Of a stretch of 64,000 nt of DNA, positions 45,171-54,376 are shown in pieces. Source of the DNA: Arthrobacter sp. MA-N2 (GTDB lineage Bacteria; Actinomycetota; Actinomycetes; Actinomycetales; Micrococcaceae); NCBI RefSeq assembly GCF_000517125.1, contig NZ_KI912155.1, forward strand, positions 2,840,034-2,904,033, in the 5' to 3' direction. The translations under genes were made by a program, and so were the position numbers. Under the pieces are notes generated by a model that worked only from the letters and a program-made list of their open reading frames with translations, was not told the origin of the DNA and did no database searches. The first letter of the stretch is position 1, and each line of letters starts with the position of its first letter.

Positions 45171-46229
45171 CTACTGGGGGGCCTTGCCAAGATACTGGTC
45201 GACGCTTTTCTGATCGATCAGTGTTGAGTCGAGCTTTATGCGGGCATCGACTGGTTCTCCTGCGCACAGCTTTGCAGCGGCGATGGTGGATTCCTTGACG
45301 ACTAGCGGGTACCCGACGGTGGCGGCGTAGCTTCCGTTCTTAACCATCGTGAGCGCGTCGGCCTCGCCGTCGATTCCGAAGACCTTGATTTCACTTTCCC
45401 GGCCGGCTTCTTTGATTGCTTGGATGGCGCCGAATGCCATCTCGTCATTGTGCGCGTAGACAGCTTGGATTTTGCCTTTTCCGAATCGCTGCAACATGTC
45501 TTCCATGACTTTCAGGCCGGTTGCGCGGTCGTAGTTGGCGGTCTGGCTGGCGATGATCTGAAGGGTTGATCCTTGGATTCCCTGGCGGAATCCTGCGGCA
45601 CGGGCGATCGTCGGGGAAGCACCGAGGCTGCCGGAAAGCTCGACAATGTCACCGGTGCCGTTCAGTGCAGCAACCATGGCTTTGCCGTCGGCGACGCCGG
45701 CCTCGGTGTTGTCTGAGCCGATGTAGGTCGAAACATCGGCATTTACCTGACGGTCGGCGGAGATCACCTTGATACCGGCTGCGGTGGCCTGCTTAACCAC
45801 ACCGGCCAGTGCATCCGCATCTTGGGGGGAGATGATCAGGACCTTGATTCCCTGCGCGATCATTTCGGAAACCTGGCTGGACTGTGTGGTGGCGTCCCCC
45901 CGACCGTCGCTGACGGTGACCTTCATTTTCGGGAAGAAGGCTTTGGCGAATTCGGGGATCTGCTGGGTGGATTTCGCCCCGTAGGGGAAGGAGGCGCTGC
46001 TCCAGGAGACTCCTACCTTGCAGTCGACGCTCGCTGGATCGGCTTTGAGCTGAAGCTGGGCCGTGCATGTGGAACCGCAGTAGATACTCGGGGCGAGCTT
46101 GGTTCCTACGGCCTCGTTTGAGGAAGCGGCGGTGCTCTGTCCGGTGCAGCCTGTGGCGAGCAAGGTCACAGCGAATCCTGCTGCGGCTATGCCGGCGAAT
46201 GGCTTGATCCGGCGTTTTTGGGTGTGCAT
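45171..46229 (-). CDS. Sugar ABC transporter substrate-binding lipoprotein (ribose type)
   Basis: This protein of about 352 residues has a lipoprotein signal ending LLATGC. It then has the periplasmic-binding-protein type 1 pattern: VSEMIAQGIKVLIISPQDADALAGVVKQATAAGIKVISADR, YIGSDNTEAGVADGKAM and AVYAHNDEMAFGAIQAIKEAGR. The second ATG (46229) is favoured because AAGGA lies seven bases before it; 46232 is possible. It is the last gene of the ABC transporter operon. Confidence 0.9.
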   Translation of the reverse strand: MHTQKRRIKPFAGIAAAGFAVTLLATGCTGQSTAASSNEAVGTKLAPSIYCGSTCTAQLQLKADPASVDCKVGVSWSSASFPYGAKSTQQIPEFAKAFFPKMKVTVSDGRGDATTQSSQVSEMIAQGIKVLIISPQDADALAGVVKQATAAGIKVISADRQVNADVSTYIGSDNTEAGVADGKAMVAALNGTGDIVELSGSLGASPTIARAAGFRQGIQGSTLQIIASQTANYDRATGLKVMEDMLQRFGKGKIQAVYAHNDEMAFGAIQAIKEAGRESEIKVFGIDGEADALTMVKNGSYAATVGYPLVVKESTIAAAKLCAGEPVDARIKLDSTLIDQKSVDQYLGKAPQ

Positions 46230-46279
46230 CATTGCATCCTTCACTTTTCGGTGTGGGGGTGAGTTGGAATCGGCGGGAA

Positions 46280-47326
46280 TTACTTGGAAACGGGTGTTGA
46301 CACTGTTGGTGCGTGAGTCGTTGCGGCTTTCGGGGCATCCGTTCGGCGTTCGCGGAAGCGACGGACTCCTGCGCGTGCGGCGATCAGAACGGCGATCACA
46401 ATGACTGCGCCTTTGACTATTTGTTGGTCGAATGGCGAAATTCCCAGCAGGTTCATGATGTTCGAGAGGATGGCTAGCAGGATGGCGCCGAAGACCGTTC
46501 CGACGGCCCCGCCGATGCCTCCCATCAGGCTCGTGCCTCCGATGACAACAGCGGTGATGGCGTCGAGATTGGAAAGGCTGCCTGCAGTTGGATCACCGAC
46601 TCCAAGCCGTGCTGCCGTCATTACACCGGCCAGCGCGGCACACAGCCCGCTGATGGAGTAGGCAATGATCACGGTTCTGGTGGTTTGAACACCGGAGAGT
46701 CTGGCTGCTTCCATGCTGCCGCCAATTGCGTAGATGAACCGGCCAAAAGCGAGGTATCGCAGGGCAAGGATTCCCATTACGGCGACCAGGAGGAAGACGA
46801 GGAATGGCCCCGGTATACCCAAGACGCTTCCGCTTCCGATGAAGTCGAAGAACGCGTTCAGATTTTCGAACTGTTTGGGGCCGCCATCGGTAAGACGGAG
46901 GGAAACACCTTGGATTGCCACCATCGTGGCCAGCGTCATGATGAACGGTTGGACCTTCAGGACGGCAACGCCGATTCCGTTGACCACTCCAGCGGCCACG
47001 CCCACGAGCAAACCGGCCACAACTGCCAGGGGAACGATCAGACCGTTGTTAATGAGGAGAGCGGTGGTGACTCCGGAAAGAGCAAGGATGGACCCGACGG
47101 AAAGATCGATGCCTCCGGTGAGGACCACGAAGGTCATGCCGATGGCAATGACTCCGACGATCGCTGACTGCCGCCCGACATTCAGGAGGTTGCTGGGCTG
47201 GAAGAACGAAGGGACGGCCACCGCGACGACGATTACCACAATCACCAGGGAAAGAATCGGTAGCCAGTTATTGCGTAGCTTCAGGGACAAGCTGTTCGAC
47301 GACTGCCCGGTTGTCTGAGTGGACAC
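46280..47326 (-). CDS. Sugar ABC transporter permease (RbsC type)
   Basis: This 348-residue protein has about eight to ten hydrophobic segments, with the family motifs GMTFVVLTGGIDLSVGSILALSG near residue 65-85 and TAVVIGGTSLMGGIGGAVGTVFGAILL near 260. The GTG start at 47326 has GGAGG eight bases upstream and lies 1 bp after the ATPase stop. It pairs with the ATPase and binding protein in a ribose-type importer. Confidence 0.9.
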   Translation of the reverse strand: MSTQTTGQSSNSLSLKLRNNWLPILSLVIVVIVVAVAVPSFFQPSNLLNVGRQSAIVGVIAIGMTFVVLTGGIDLSVGSILALSGVTTALLINNGLIVPLAVVAGLLVGVAAGVVNGIGVAVLKVQPFIMTLATMVAIQGVSLRLTDGGPKQFENLNAFFDFIGSGSVLGIPGPFLVFLLVAVMGILALRYLAFGRFIYAIGGSMEAARLSGVQTTRTVIIAYSISGLCAALAGVMTAARLGVGDPTAGSLSNLDAITAVVIGGTSLMGGIGGAVGTVFGAILLAILSNIMNLLGISPFDQQIVKGAVIVIAVLIAARAGVRRFRERRTDAPKAATTHAPTVSTPVSK

Positions 47327-47327
47327 T

Positions 47328-48830
47328 TCACTTACCTCCAACGGCGTGGAACATGATTTCTTCTTCAGTGGCGACGGCGCCTTCAAGTTCGGCTGCGACC
47401 TCCCCGTGGTACATCACGAGGATTCGGTGGCTGAGAGCCAGGACCTCGGGCAGTTCCGAGGAGATCACGATGATGGCCAGGCCCCGTCGGCATAGTTCGT
47501 GGATCAATTCGTAGATTTCCTGTTTGGCGCCGATGTCAATCCCACGCGTGGGTTCATCAAGGATCAGGACATCGACTCCCGCTTCCAGCCATTTGGCCAG
47601 GACCACTTTCTGCTGGTTGCCACCCGAGAGGGTAGCCACCGGGGCAGAAACGTCGGAAAGCTTGATGCGTAGCGTCTGCGCATACCGGGCGGCCAGCCTG
47701 CGATCGCGTCCCGGCGATACACTCGTCCTCCGGTCCTTCAACATGCTGACCAGGGGGATATTCATGGCCGTCGAAAGCGACGTGAATAATCCTTGGGTCT
47801 TCCGCTCCTCCGGAACCAGCCCGAGGCCGGCGTCGATGGCTTTGAGCGGATTCCCGGCTTTCAGGCTCTTCCCCTTTAACAGAACCTCACCGCTGGTGTA
47901 CGTGTCTGCTCCGTAGATTGCTCGCGCAAGTTCGGTGCGACCTGCGCCTCGCAAGCCGGCCACTCCGAGCACTTCGCCGGCCCGGACATCGAATGAAATA
48001 TCGTTGAGCACGCCCTCGCGCGTGAGGTGTCTGACTTCAAGAACCGTTTCTCCGAGGGTGGCGTTGACTTCACGTTCACCTCTAGTGAATTCCCTTCCCA
48101 CCATCTTGGAAACAAGATCATCGTGGCTCGTCTCGGAGATCCTGCCAGCGCCCGTCAGCTTTCCATCCTTCAGAACGATGTATCGATCGGCGAGACCGAA
48201 GACCTCCTCGAGCCGGTGGGAAACGAAGATGATGCTAACGCCTCGTTCTTTCAGACCGTGCACGAGCTCCAGCAGGTGATCAACATCCTCACCGCCTAGA
48301 ACTGCTGTCGGCTCGTCGAGGATCAGAACCTGCGCGTTGCGGTGCAACGACTTCGCGATCTCGAGCATCTGCTTTTCGGCCACGCTCAACTCACGGACCT
48401 TGCGGTTGACATCGACGTTGAGACCAAGGCTTCCTAGAAAATCGCGCGCCTCGCGCTTGGCGGCCTTCCAATCAATCACACCCTTGCCAGGGTAGGCGCC
48501 GAATACCAGGTTTTCCGCGACGCTGAGGTCTGGGAAAAGATTCAACTCCTGATAGACCGTGGCGATCCCGTGGGCTTCGGAGTCCTTGGGGCTGTGAATC
48601 TGAACCGGGTTGCCATTAATCGTGACCTCACCGCTGTCCGGCTGATGCGCTCCAGACAGTATCCGGATCAGCGTCGACTTTCCGGCTCCGTTTTCGCCGA
48701 TCAACGCCAGGACCTGCCCCGCGTGCAGGTCAAAGCTGACGTCCTGCAGCGCTTGAACACCCAGGAAGTGCTTTGAAAGGTTTTTCACCTCGAGACGGGC
48801 TACCATCATGCCTCCATGCATAGTTGGCAT
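47328..48830 (-). CDS. Sugar ABC transporter ATP-binding protein (RbsA type, two cassettes)
   Basis: This protein of about 500 residues has two nucleotide-binding halves. The first has GENGAGKSTLIRIL, LSVAEKQMLEIAKSL and VLILDEPTAVLGGEDV. The second lacks a normal Walker A (GLRGAGRTELARAI), as is usual in RbsA/XylG, but has LSGGNQQKVVLAKWL and VLILDEPTRGIDIGAK. The start could be at 48830 (GAGG seven bases before) or at 48809/48806. It leads the minus-strand operon, divergent from the ROK gene. Confidence 0.92.
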   Translation of the reverse strand: MPTMHGGMMVARLEVKNLSKHFLGVQALQDVSFDLHAGQVLALIGENGAGKSTLIRILSGAHQPDSGEVTINGNPVQIHSPKDSEAHGIATVYQELNLFPDLSVAENLVFGAYPGKGVIDWKAAKREARDFLGSLGLNVDVNRKVRELSVAEKQMLEIAKSLHRNAQVLILDEPTAVLGGEDVDHLLELVHGLKERGVSIIFVSHRLEEVFGLADRYIVLKDGKLTGAGRISETSHDDLVSKMVGREFTRGEREVNATLGETVLEVRHLTREGVLNDISFDVRAGEVLGVAGLRGAGRTELARAIYGADTYTSGEVLLKGKSLKAGNPLKAIDAGLGLVPEERKTQGLFTSLSTAMNIPLVSMLKDRRTSVSPGRDRRLAARYAQTLRIKLSDVSAPVATLSGGNQQKVVLAKWLEAGVDVLILDEPTRGIDIGAKQEIYELIHELCRRGLAIIVISSELPEVLALSHRILVMYHGEVAAELEGAVATEEEIMFHAVGGK

Positions 48831-48832
48831 CT

Positions 48833-48850
48833 GTAGACCTCTGTGTCTAC
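48833..48850. promoter_or_regulatory. Inverted repeat at the ABC/ROK divergent promoter
   Basis: GTAGAC at 48833-48838 and GTCTAC at 48845-48850 are exact inverted copies with a 6-base spacer. The repeat overlaps the leader of the ABC operon. It may be an operator for the divergent ROK repressor. Confidence 0.4.
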
Positions 48851-48962
48851 CGCTGAATTAGCCAATACAGTTACTCTAAAAGAGCCAACAATCAAGCAAA
48901 ATGTGCCTGATTTATTATTTTTTCGACATAAATAAGGCCTTCGAATGCGCTAGGAGCGTCAC

Positions 48963-50216
48963 ATGGGTTCGTTGTGGACGGAAGTCGGGTTGCTGCATCA
49001 GGAGCAAAATCTGGCTCCTGATGCGGTAGTAGCCAGAAGCGTGGTAGCGCGGCTCATCGCGGACGGTACCGACACCACCCGCACGGATCTGGTGAAAGCA
49101 ACAGGTCTGGCCCGCTCCACTATCGAAAACCACCTCAATGTCCTGCTCGACCATGACCTGATCGAAGACGCAGGACTTGGGCCCCAAAGCAACCGGGGGC
49201 GCCCGGCGCAGGCGTTCAGGATAAGTGCAGGCAAAGGCGTCATCCTGGTCGCAGACGTGTCCAGCCGCACGACGAGGCTGGCGGTTACGACGCTTGACAA
49301 GCAGATTGTCGCGAGAGATGAGATCTTCGCGTCCGTCGACGACGGCCCGGACCAGGTTCTGGATGCTATCGCCAGGTCCTTCGAATCGATGCTAACCAAC
49401 AACGCGCTGAGCGAAAAAGATGCCCTTGTCATTTCCGTTGGTCTCCCAGGACCTGTCGACGCCAAACTCGGCATCGCCGTCCGCCCCCCGCTCATGCCGG
49501 GGTGGGACGGGGTTGGGGTCTGCCGTTACTTTGCTCAGCGCTTCGGCTGCGACGTCATCGTCGATAATGACGTGAACCTAATGGCTTTAGGAGAAGCTCG
49601 CTCCTACCGCGGAGAGTTCCTTCCCCTGCTAATGATCAGCATCGGCACCGGGGTAGGCGGCGGGTTCGTCAGCGAGAGCGGGCTTCTGCTCCATGGCGCC
49701 GACGGGGCAGCCGCCGACATTGGGCACACTAAGGTGGACGTAATGTTCGACACCCTTTGTCGCTGCGGAAATCATGGCTGCCTGGAAGCGGTTGCATCCC
49801 TTGGCGCCATGGCGGAACGGGTTTCAGGACTTCGCAAGAAGCCGGTAAGTGAAGGCGAACTCTTTGATCTGCTCGTGCGGGGGGATCCCACCACCGTGAG
49901 CGTGGTGCGTGAAAGCGCCACAATAGTGGGCCAGGCAGTTGCAGACCTAGTCAATTTCTGTAACCCAGCCCGCATCGTTCTGGCGGGTGCGATCACGCAG
50001 TGCACGGAAGACATTCTTGCCCAGATTAGAAGCGTCGTTTACCAACAGGCCCAGCCGCTGGCCACACGCAATCTATCTCTGATGCACAGCACACTCGGAA
50101 ACGAGGCTGGCCTCGTAGGGGGAATGATATCCGGCATAGAACAAGTCCTGTCGCCGCGCGGTATCGCCTACCACACCCGCCACTCGGACTCCACTATGCT
50201 GCCACTCGGTCTCTAA
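48963..50216 (+). CDS. ROK-family transcriptional regulator
   Basis: This 417-residue protein has an N-terminal winged helix (TTRTDLVKATGLARSTIENHLNVLLDHDLI). The ROK sugar-kinase-like fold follows, with VISVGLPGPVD, IVDNDVNLMALGEAR, SIGTGVGGGFV and the zinc motif CRCGNHGCLE near residue 260. Such proteins repress sugar operons until a sugar binds. AGGAGCGTCAC precedes the ATG. Being divergent from the sugar ABC transporter, it should control module D. Confidence 0.92.
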   Translation: MGSLWTEVGLLHQEQNLAPDAVVARSVVARLIADGTDTTRTDLVKATGLARSTIENHLNVLLDHDLIEDAGLGPQSNRGRPAQAFRISAGKGVILVADVSSRTTRLAVTTLDKQIVARDEIFASVDDGPDQVLDAIARSFESMLTNNALSEKDALVISVGLPGPVDAKLGIAVRPPLMPGWDGVGVCRYFAQRFGCDVIVDNDVNLMALGEARSYRGEFLPLLMISIGTGVGGGFVSESGLLLHGADGAAADIGHTKVDVMFDTLCRCGNHGCLEAVASLGAMAERVSGLRKKPVSEGELFDLLVRGDPTTVSVVRESATIVGQAVADLVNFCNPARIVLAGAITQCTEDILAQIRSVVYQQAQPLATRNLSLMHSTLGNEAGLVGGMISGIEQVLSPRGIAYHTRHSDSTMLPLGL

Positions 50217-50239
50217 CTGAACAATCCCAGAAGGCAAGG

Positions 50240-51047
50240 AACTACTGGGTGGTCCCCGGCGAATGGTGGCTGCCAAGCCATGATCCACCGATCGACGGTG
50301 GGTCGCCGGATCCTGCCGGTCCTGGCTTTCGCGAAGGACCCTTGCGGAGGATCCCTGCGGTGCGGGTGAGGTTGAACGCGATGCTTGCGAGCACCAGCCA
50401 TGTGCGATTGGCGGTGAATTTCCCGGAAGGCAGGTGAGCCAGGGAACTGCCCTTCACCGGTTCCCGGGTTCAGGTCCAGGATCCTGCGCACCACGAGCCG
50501 GCCCGGCATCTGTTCGGCTTTCTCCCGGGAGCTGAACGCTGTGAAGGGACCTCGGCGACTTCGGCACGGACGAGCACACAAGCGGTGTTGCCGGTGCGTT
50601 TAAGCGTGGAGCACGCGTCAGTGATCAGCCGGTTGGCAGCGCGGGCCGTGTTCGCCGCACCCTTGGGCAGCTGCTGGCCCAGAACCACCGGCGGGCAGTC
50701 CGCGGTGGACGCCGTGGCCAGCAGGCGGCACGCCACAGCACCGCGCTGGCGGACATGCCCGGAACGTGAATGCCCGTAAGGAACGAACCCAGCGTCGAGG
50801 GCGCATACGCGTTGGCGAACAGTTTGCCGGTTCCGCCGTGGCGCAACCGGGCCATGTCAACAATCGAGTCCGCCCCGGCGAGCATTCCGGCCACGAGGGA
50901 AGCGATCTTGAACCCGGCATTCGCTCCCTTGTCCGTGGAGACCGACAACCACGCATCAGCCAGCTCCCGCAGCCCGACGGACCCGGCCAACCGCATCAAC
51001 GGCAGATCAAACACGAGGACACGGCGGTGAAAATGCTGGTCCTCCAT
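50240..51047 (-). pseudogene. IS1380-family transposase remnant
   Basis: On the minus strand the first part reads as an IS1380-type transposase N-terminus (LPLMRLAGSVGLRELADAWLSVSTDKGANAGFKIASLVAGMLAGADSIVDMARLRHGG...YAPSTLGSF). It then shifts frame to LRAFTFR and again to a segment VVLGQQLPKGAANTARAANRLITDA. A later deletion joins VLVRA to EVAEVP. The tail has LAHLPSGKFTANRTWLVLASIAFNLTRTAG. At least two deletions and several frameshifts make it inactive. No clear terminal inverted repeats were found by eye. Confidence 0.85.
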
Positions 51048-51116
51048 TGGGAAACGTCCCGAAACTCAATGGACGAGGCCCCGCAACATCCAAGCGGGTC
51101 GAACCCACTGCAATAG

Positions 51117-51138
51117 CCGGCGTCGACGTCGACGCCGG
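51117..51138. repeat. 22-bp perfect palindrome
   Basis: The 22 bases at 51117-51138 equal their own reverse complement (CCGGCGTCGAC followed by its mirror). It lies between the transposase remnant and the GerMN lipoprotein gene, about 90 bp before the latter. It could be an operator, a cruciform or an old insertion edge. Confidence 0.6.
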
Positions 51139-51224
51139 ACTTTAGTCCCTGTTCCGGAGGACGGCTCCGGCGTAGGTTGGCCGTGGAGTCCTGAAAATCG
51201 GGAGCCCATACCAAAGGGGGCATC

Positions 51225-51905
51225 ATGGCCAGACGCAGGCTTACGGCATTCAGCATTCTGGGGGGCTGTGCCATCTTTGCGCTCTCAGCCTGTTTCGGCC
51301 CTTCCGCCCCGGCGCCCACGAGTAGCTCTTCCACGCCGAGTGCTACGGCAACTCCCGTCCCCACCTCAAGCGCGACGGCGAGCCCGTCCGCGCCGAGCAG
51401 CTCGTCCGCGCCGAGCAGCCCGTCCGCGCCGAGCAGCCCGTCGATTGAACCGACCCCCACGAGTCCGGCAGCGACTACCCCCACGGGGCTCCCGGAGCAG
51501 GTCGCGCCGTTGACGGTCTACTACGTCGCGATCGGCGACAACGGCACTTCCGGGCCGATGATCGGCTGTGGCGACAGTCTCGTCGCCACGACCACGGCCC
51601 CGGTCCGCTTCACGGACCAGGTCGGCCCCAGCATCAGGACCTTGCTCGCGAACAAGAGCCGCGCCGTCGGCATGTCCGGGCTCGTGAACGTCCTATACCA
51701 ATCGAACCTCACCTATCTCGGTGGGGAGTTGGACGGCAGCACAATCACGATCTCCCTCTCCGGGCAGTTCATGCTGTCGGGCGTGTGCGATATCCCGCGC
51801 GCGAAGGCGCAGTTGGAGTTCACCGCCATGGCTGCGTCCGGGGCCACGAACGCCCGAGTTTTCGTCAACGGCCGCTCGATCGACGACGTGCTTAGCCTCA
51901 AGTAG
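51225..51905 (+). CDS. GerMN-domain lipoprotein
   Basis: This 226-residue protein has a signal peptide and lipobox ending LSAC (Cys24). A Ser/Pro/Ala/Thr-rich linker covers about residues 27-90, and then a GerMN-like domain follows (LTVYYVAIGDNG...GLVNVLYQSNLTYLGGELDGSTITISLSGQF...VFVNGRSIDDVLSLK). In actinobacteria such lipoproteins are surface-exposed, with poorly known roles (LpqB-like contexts). It stands alone between the IS remnant and the SDR-MFS operon. Confidence 0.8.
   Translation: MARRRLTAFSILGGCAIFALSACFGPSAPAPTSSSSTPSATATPVPTSSATASPSAPSSSSAPSSPSAPSSPSIEPTPTSPAATTPTGLPEQVAPLTVYYVAIGDNGTSGPMIGCGDSLVATTTAPVRFTDQVGPSIRTLLANKSRAVGMSGLVNVLYQSNLTYLGGELDGSTITISLSGQFMLSGVCDIPRAKAQLEFTAMAASGATNARVFVNGRSIDDVLSLK
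51385..51438 (+). repeat. Three 18-bp tandem repeats in the lipoprotein linker
   Basis: Units at 51385-51402, 51403-51420 and 51421-51438 are nearly identical (CGTCCGCGCCGAGCAGCY). They encode repeated six-residue blocks of the form P/S-S-A-P-S-S. Slippage could change linker length between strains. Confidence 0.8.
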
Positions 51906-52098
51906 TGCACGTCAGGGAAACTGGCGAAGATGAAGAGGGAGCATTTCACTTGGTCCGGAACGCCGTGGTCCTTCCGACGGAAGGCCCAATACCCAGACAT
52001 GCTGCGCATGCTCGGCGTGACCTCCTCGAACCTGAGCCCCAGGCCGCTGACGCAGCGTCTCGCTACCAGGGCGCCACGGTGATCGAAATCATAGATAG

Positions 52099-52110
52099 TT
52101 CGCTAGCGAA
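52099..52110. promoter_or_regulatory. 12-bp palindrome upstream of the SDR-MFS operon
   Basis: TTCGCTAGCGAA is a perfect palindrome lying in a locally AT-rich stretch about 90 bp before the SDR start. It resembles the TTCGC-TAG-GCGAA core of the repeat at 63296-63312, so one regulator might recognise both. This is inference. Confidence 0.4.
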
Positions 52111-52197
52111 ATAGGTATATGATTTTGCATGTAAAAGAAATTCCGCCCTGACAGCCCTAAGTTCGCTGCCCCGGCGCATCGACTAAGGAAAACCGCA

Positions 52198-52959
52198 ATG
52201 TCACAACGCGTCCTCATCACTGCAGGAGCCAACGGAATCGGCCTGGCCATCGCCCGTGCCTTCGCCGCCAGTGGGGCCAGGGTCCATATCGCGGACATCA
52301 ACGCCGAGGCGGTCAGCGCCGTGACCGGCAGCGACGCCAACATCACCGGCTCCGTCACCGACGTGAGCAACCCCGACGCCGTCGCCGCCCTCTTCGCGGA
52401 TGTCCAGAGCGAGCTCGGGGGCCTCGACGTCCTCATCAACAATGCCGGTATAGCGGGCCCCACCGCCCCGGTCGAAGACTACGACGCCGGTGCTTTCGCC
52501 GCCGTCATCGGCGTCAACCTGCAGGGCACCTTCAATGTCACCCAGCGGGCCATCCCGCTCCTGAAGGAATCCGACGCCGCCACGATCGTCACGATGTCCT
52601 CGCTGGCCGGACGCTTCGGCTACCCAAACCGCGTGGGTTACTCCACCACCAAGTGGGGCCTGGTCGGCTTCGCGAAGACCCTGGCCATGGAACTGGGCAC
52701 GTTCGGCATCACCTCGAATACGATCCATCCCGGCGCCGTGGACGGCCCAAGGATCATGAGCGTCTTCGAAGGCCGCGCTTCCGTCTCCGGCCGCACGGTC
52801 CAGGAGGAAATCGATTCCGCTATGGCCAATCAGTCCGTTAAAAAGTTCATCAATCCCGAGGATATTGCCGCCCTGGTCCTGTTCCTGGCCGGCCCGCACG
52901 CTCGCACCATCTCCGGCCAGATGTTCCCCATCGACGCCGATTCCAAAGCCGCCGTCTGA
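52198..52959 (+). CDS. Short-chain dehydrogenase/reductase (SDR)
   Basis: This 253-residue classical SDR has TAGANGIGLAIARAFAASGARVHIADI at the start, NNAGIAGP near residue 80, serines in TMSSLAG and YSTTK near 145. AAGGAAAACCGCA precedes the ATG. It is coupled to an MFS carrier and sits near the carboxylation operon. Oxidation of a 1-arylethanol to the aryl methyl ketone, the substrate of that operon, is an attractive but unproven role. Confidence 0.88.
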   Translation: MSQRVLITAGANGIGLAIARAFAASGARVHIADINAEAVSAVTGSDANITGSVTDVSNPDAVAALFADVQSELGGLDVLINNAGIAGPTAPVEDYDAGAFAAVIGVNLQGTFNVTQRAIPLLKESDAATIVTMSSLAGRFGYPNRVGYSTTKWGLVGFAKTLAMELGTFGITSNTIHPGAVDGPRIMSVFEGRASVSGRTVQEEIDSAMANQSVKKFINPEDIAALVLFLAGPHARTISGQMFPIDADSKAAV

Positions 52960-54278
52960 TGGCCGCCGAAACCATGGCCCCGCAGCCGACCTCAACCACT
53001 ACGGCCGCCGGCAGCACCACGGCCGCGCCCCGTAACGGGGGCCTCTGGCGCGGGCGCGTCATACTCATCCTGGGCATCGTGCTAATGGGGATCACCCTGC
53101 GGCACGCCGTCACCGGCCTTTCCCCGCTGCTACCAGTGGTGCGGGAACAGTTGGGCATCGGCGTCAGCGGCGCGAGCCTGCTGGGCATGCTGCCCACCCT
53201 GAGCTTCGGCGTCGCCGGTTTCCTGGCGCCGGTGCTGATCCGCCGCCGCGGACCCGAGCTGACTGCGGCCGCAGCCATGCTGCTGGCCGCCGCCGGCACC
53301 TTCGGCAGGTCCCTGACCGACAGCGTCCCGTTGTTCTTCCTGCTCAGCGTGGTGGCCCTGTTCGGTATGGGCTTCGGCAACGTCGTCGGGGCGCCGCTGG
53401 TCAAGAAGTACTTCCCGGACCGCCAGGCCGCCATGCTGACCACGTTCGCCCTGCTGATGCAGGCCGGCGCGACACTGCCAGCCATGACCGCGGTGCCGTT
53501 GAATAACGCCGCCGGCTGGCGGGTGTCCATCGCATCCTGGTCCGTCCTTTCACTGGCTGCCGCGCTGCCCTGGCTCATCCAACTGGTCCGCATGCGCCGG
53601 GCGGGTTCCACCGCTGGCACCCCCGGGACAGTGGCCGCTGCTCCCGGCGCTTCCGGCCCGCGGCTCGGCCTGGCCCAGCTGGTCACCAGCCGGATCGCGG
53701 TCGGCACTGCCTTGTTCTACGCGATGGCGTCGCTGAACACCTACGGCATGCTCGCGTGGCTGCCGACCATCTTCAAGGGCTACGGCATGGACCTGAACAC
53801 CGCAGGCGCGGCATTCTCCGTCTTCACCTTCATGACACTGCCGATGGCCTTCATCGTCCCGCTCCTGGCCACGAAGATAAAGCGCGTTTACCCGCTCGCG
53901 GCAGTCCTCGCCCTCGTCTACCCCGTGGGCTATATCGGATTGATCCTCAATCCCGGGACCCCCATGCTTTGGGCGTTCATCATGGGCCTTGGCGGCGGGG
54001 CGTTCCCGCTGGCCATCACGATGTTCAACCGCCGCACCCGCACCGCCGCCGGCTCCGCTGCCCTGGCTGGATTCGCCATGGGCGTCGGTTACCTCTTCGG
54101 CACACTCGGGCCGCTGCTGGGCGGGACCCTGTTCGCGGCGACCGGTGGCTGGACCACGGCCCTGATCATCTTCGCTCTCACGGGTTTGGTCATGTTGGCC
54201 GGTGGGTGGATGATGACTCCGCGCAACCATTTCCTGGAAGACAAATTCACGCCCGCAACAACGGCCGCGCTGAAATAG
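52959..54278 (+). CDS. MFS transporter (CynX/NimT-like)
   Basis: This 439-residue protein has about 12 hydrophobic segments. Features include GITLRHAVTGLSPLLPVVREQLGIG near the N-terminus and a second-half start VTSRIAVGTALFYAMASLNTYGMLAWLPTIFKGYGMD. It resembles the cyanate/NimT branch of the major facilitator superfamily. The ATG shares a base with the SDR stop (TGATG). It should move the substrate or a product of the neighbouring module. Confidence 0.86.
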   Translation: MAAETMAPQPTSTTTAAGSTTAAPRNGGLWRGRVILILGIVLMGITLRHAVTGLSPLLPVVREQLGIGVSGASLLGMLPTLSFGVAGFLAPVLIRRRGPELTAAAAMLLAAAGTFGRSLTDSVPLFFLLSVVALFGMGFGNVVGAPLVKKYFPDRQAAMLTTFALLMQAGATLPAMTAVPLNNAAGWRVSIASWSVLSLAAALPWLIQLVRMRRAGSTAGTPGTVAAAPGASGPRLGLAQLVTSRIAVGTALFYAMASLNTYGMLAWLPTIFKGYGMDLNTAGAAFSVFTFMTLPMAFIVPLLATKIKRVYPLAAVLALVYPVGYIGLILNPGTPMLWAFIMGLGGGAFPLAITMFNRRTRTAAGSAALAGFAMGVGYLFGTLGPLLGGTLFAATGGWTTALIIFALTGLVMLAGGWMMTPRNHFLEDKFTPATTAALK

Positions 54279-54376
54279 AACGCCGATCCGGGGCAAAGGC
54301 CCACCCGGAAATCCGGTGACGCCTACGCCGTCGAACGGGCACGTTGCGACGGCCAGAAGTCGAGAGAGGGAGAAAA

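Noticed and set aside
51930..52082. 50-codon small ORF (starting MKREHFTWSG) before the SDR
   Set aside because: No good ribosome-binding site, Arg-rich composition and no recognisable similarity; too weak to list as a gene.
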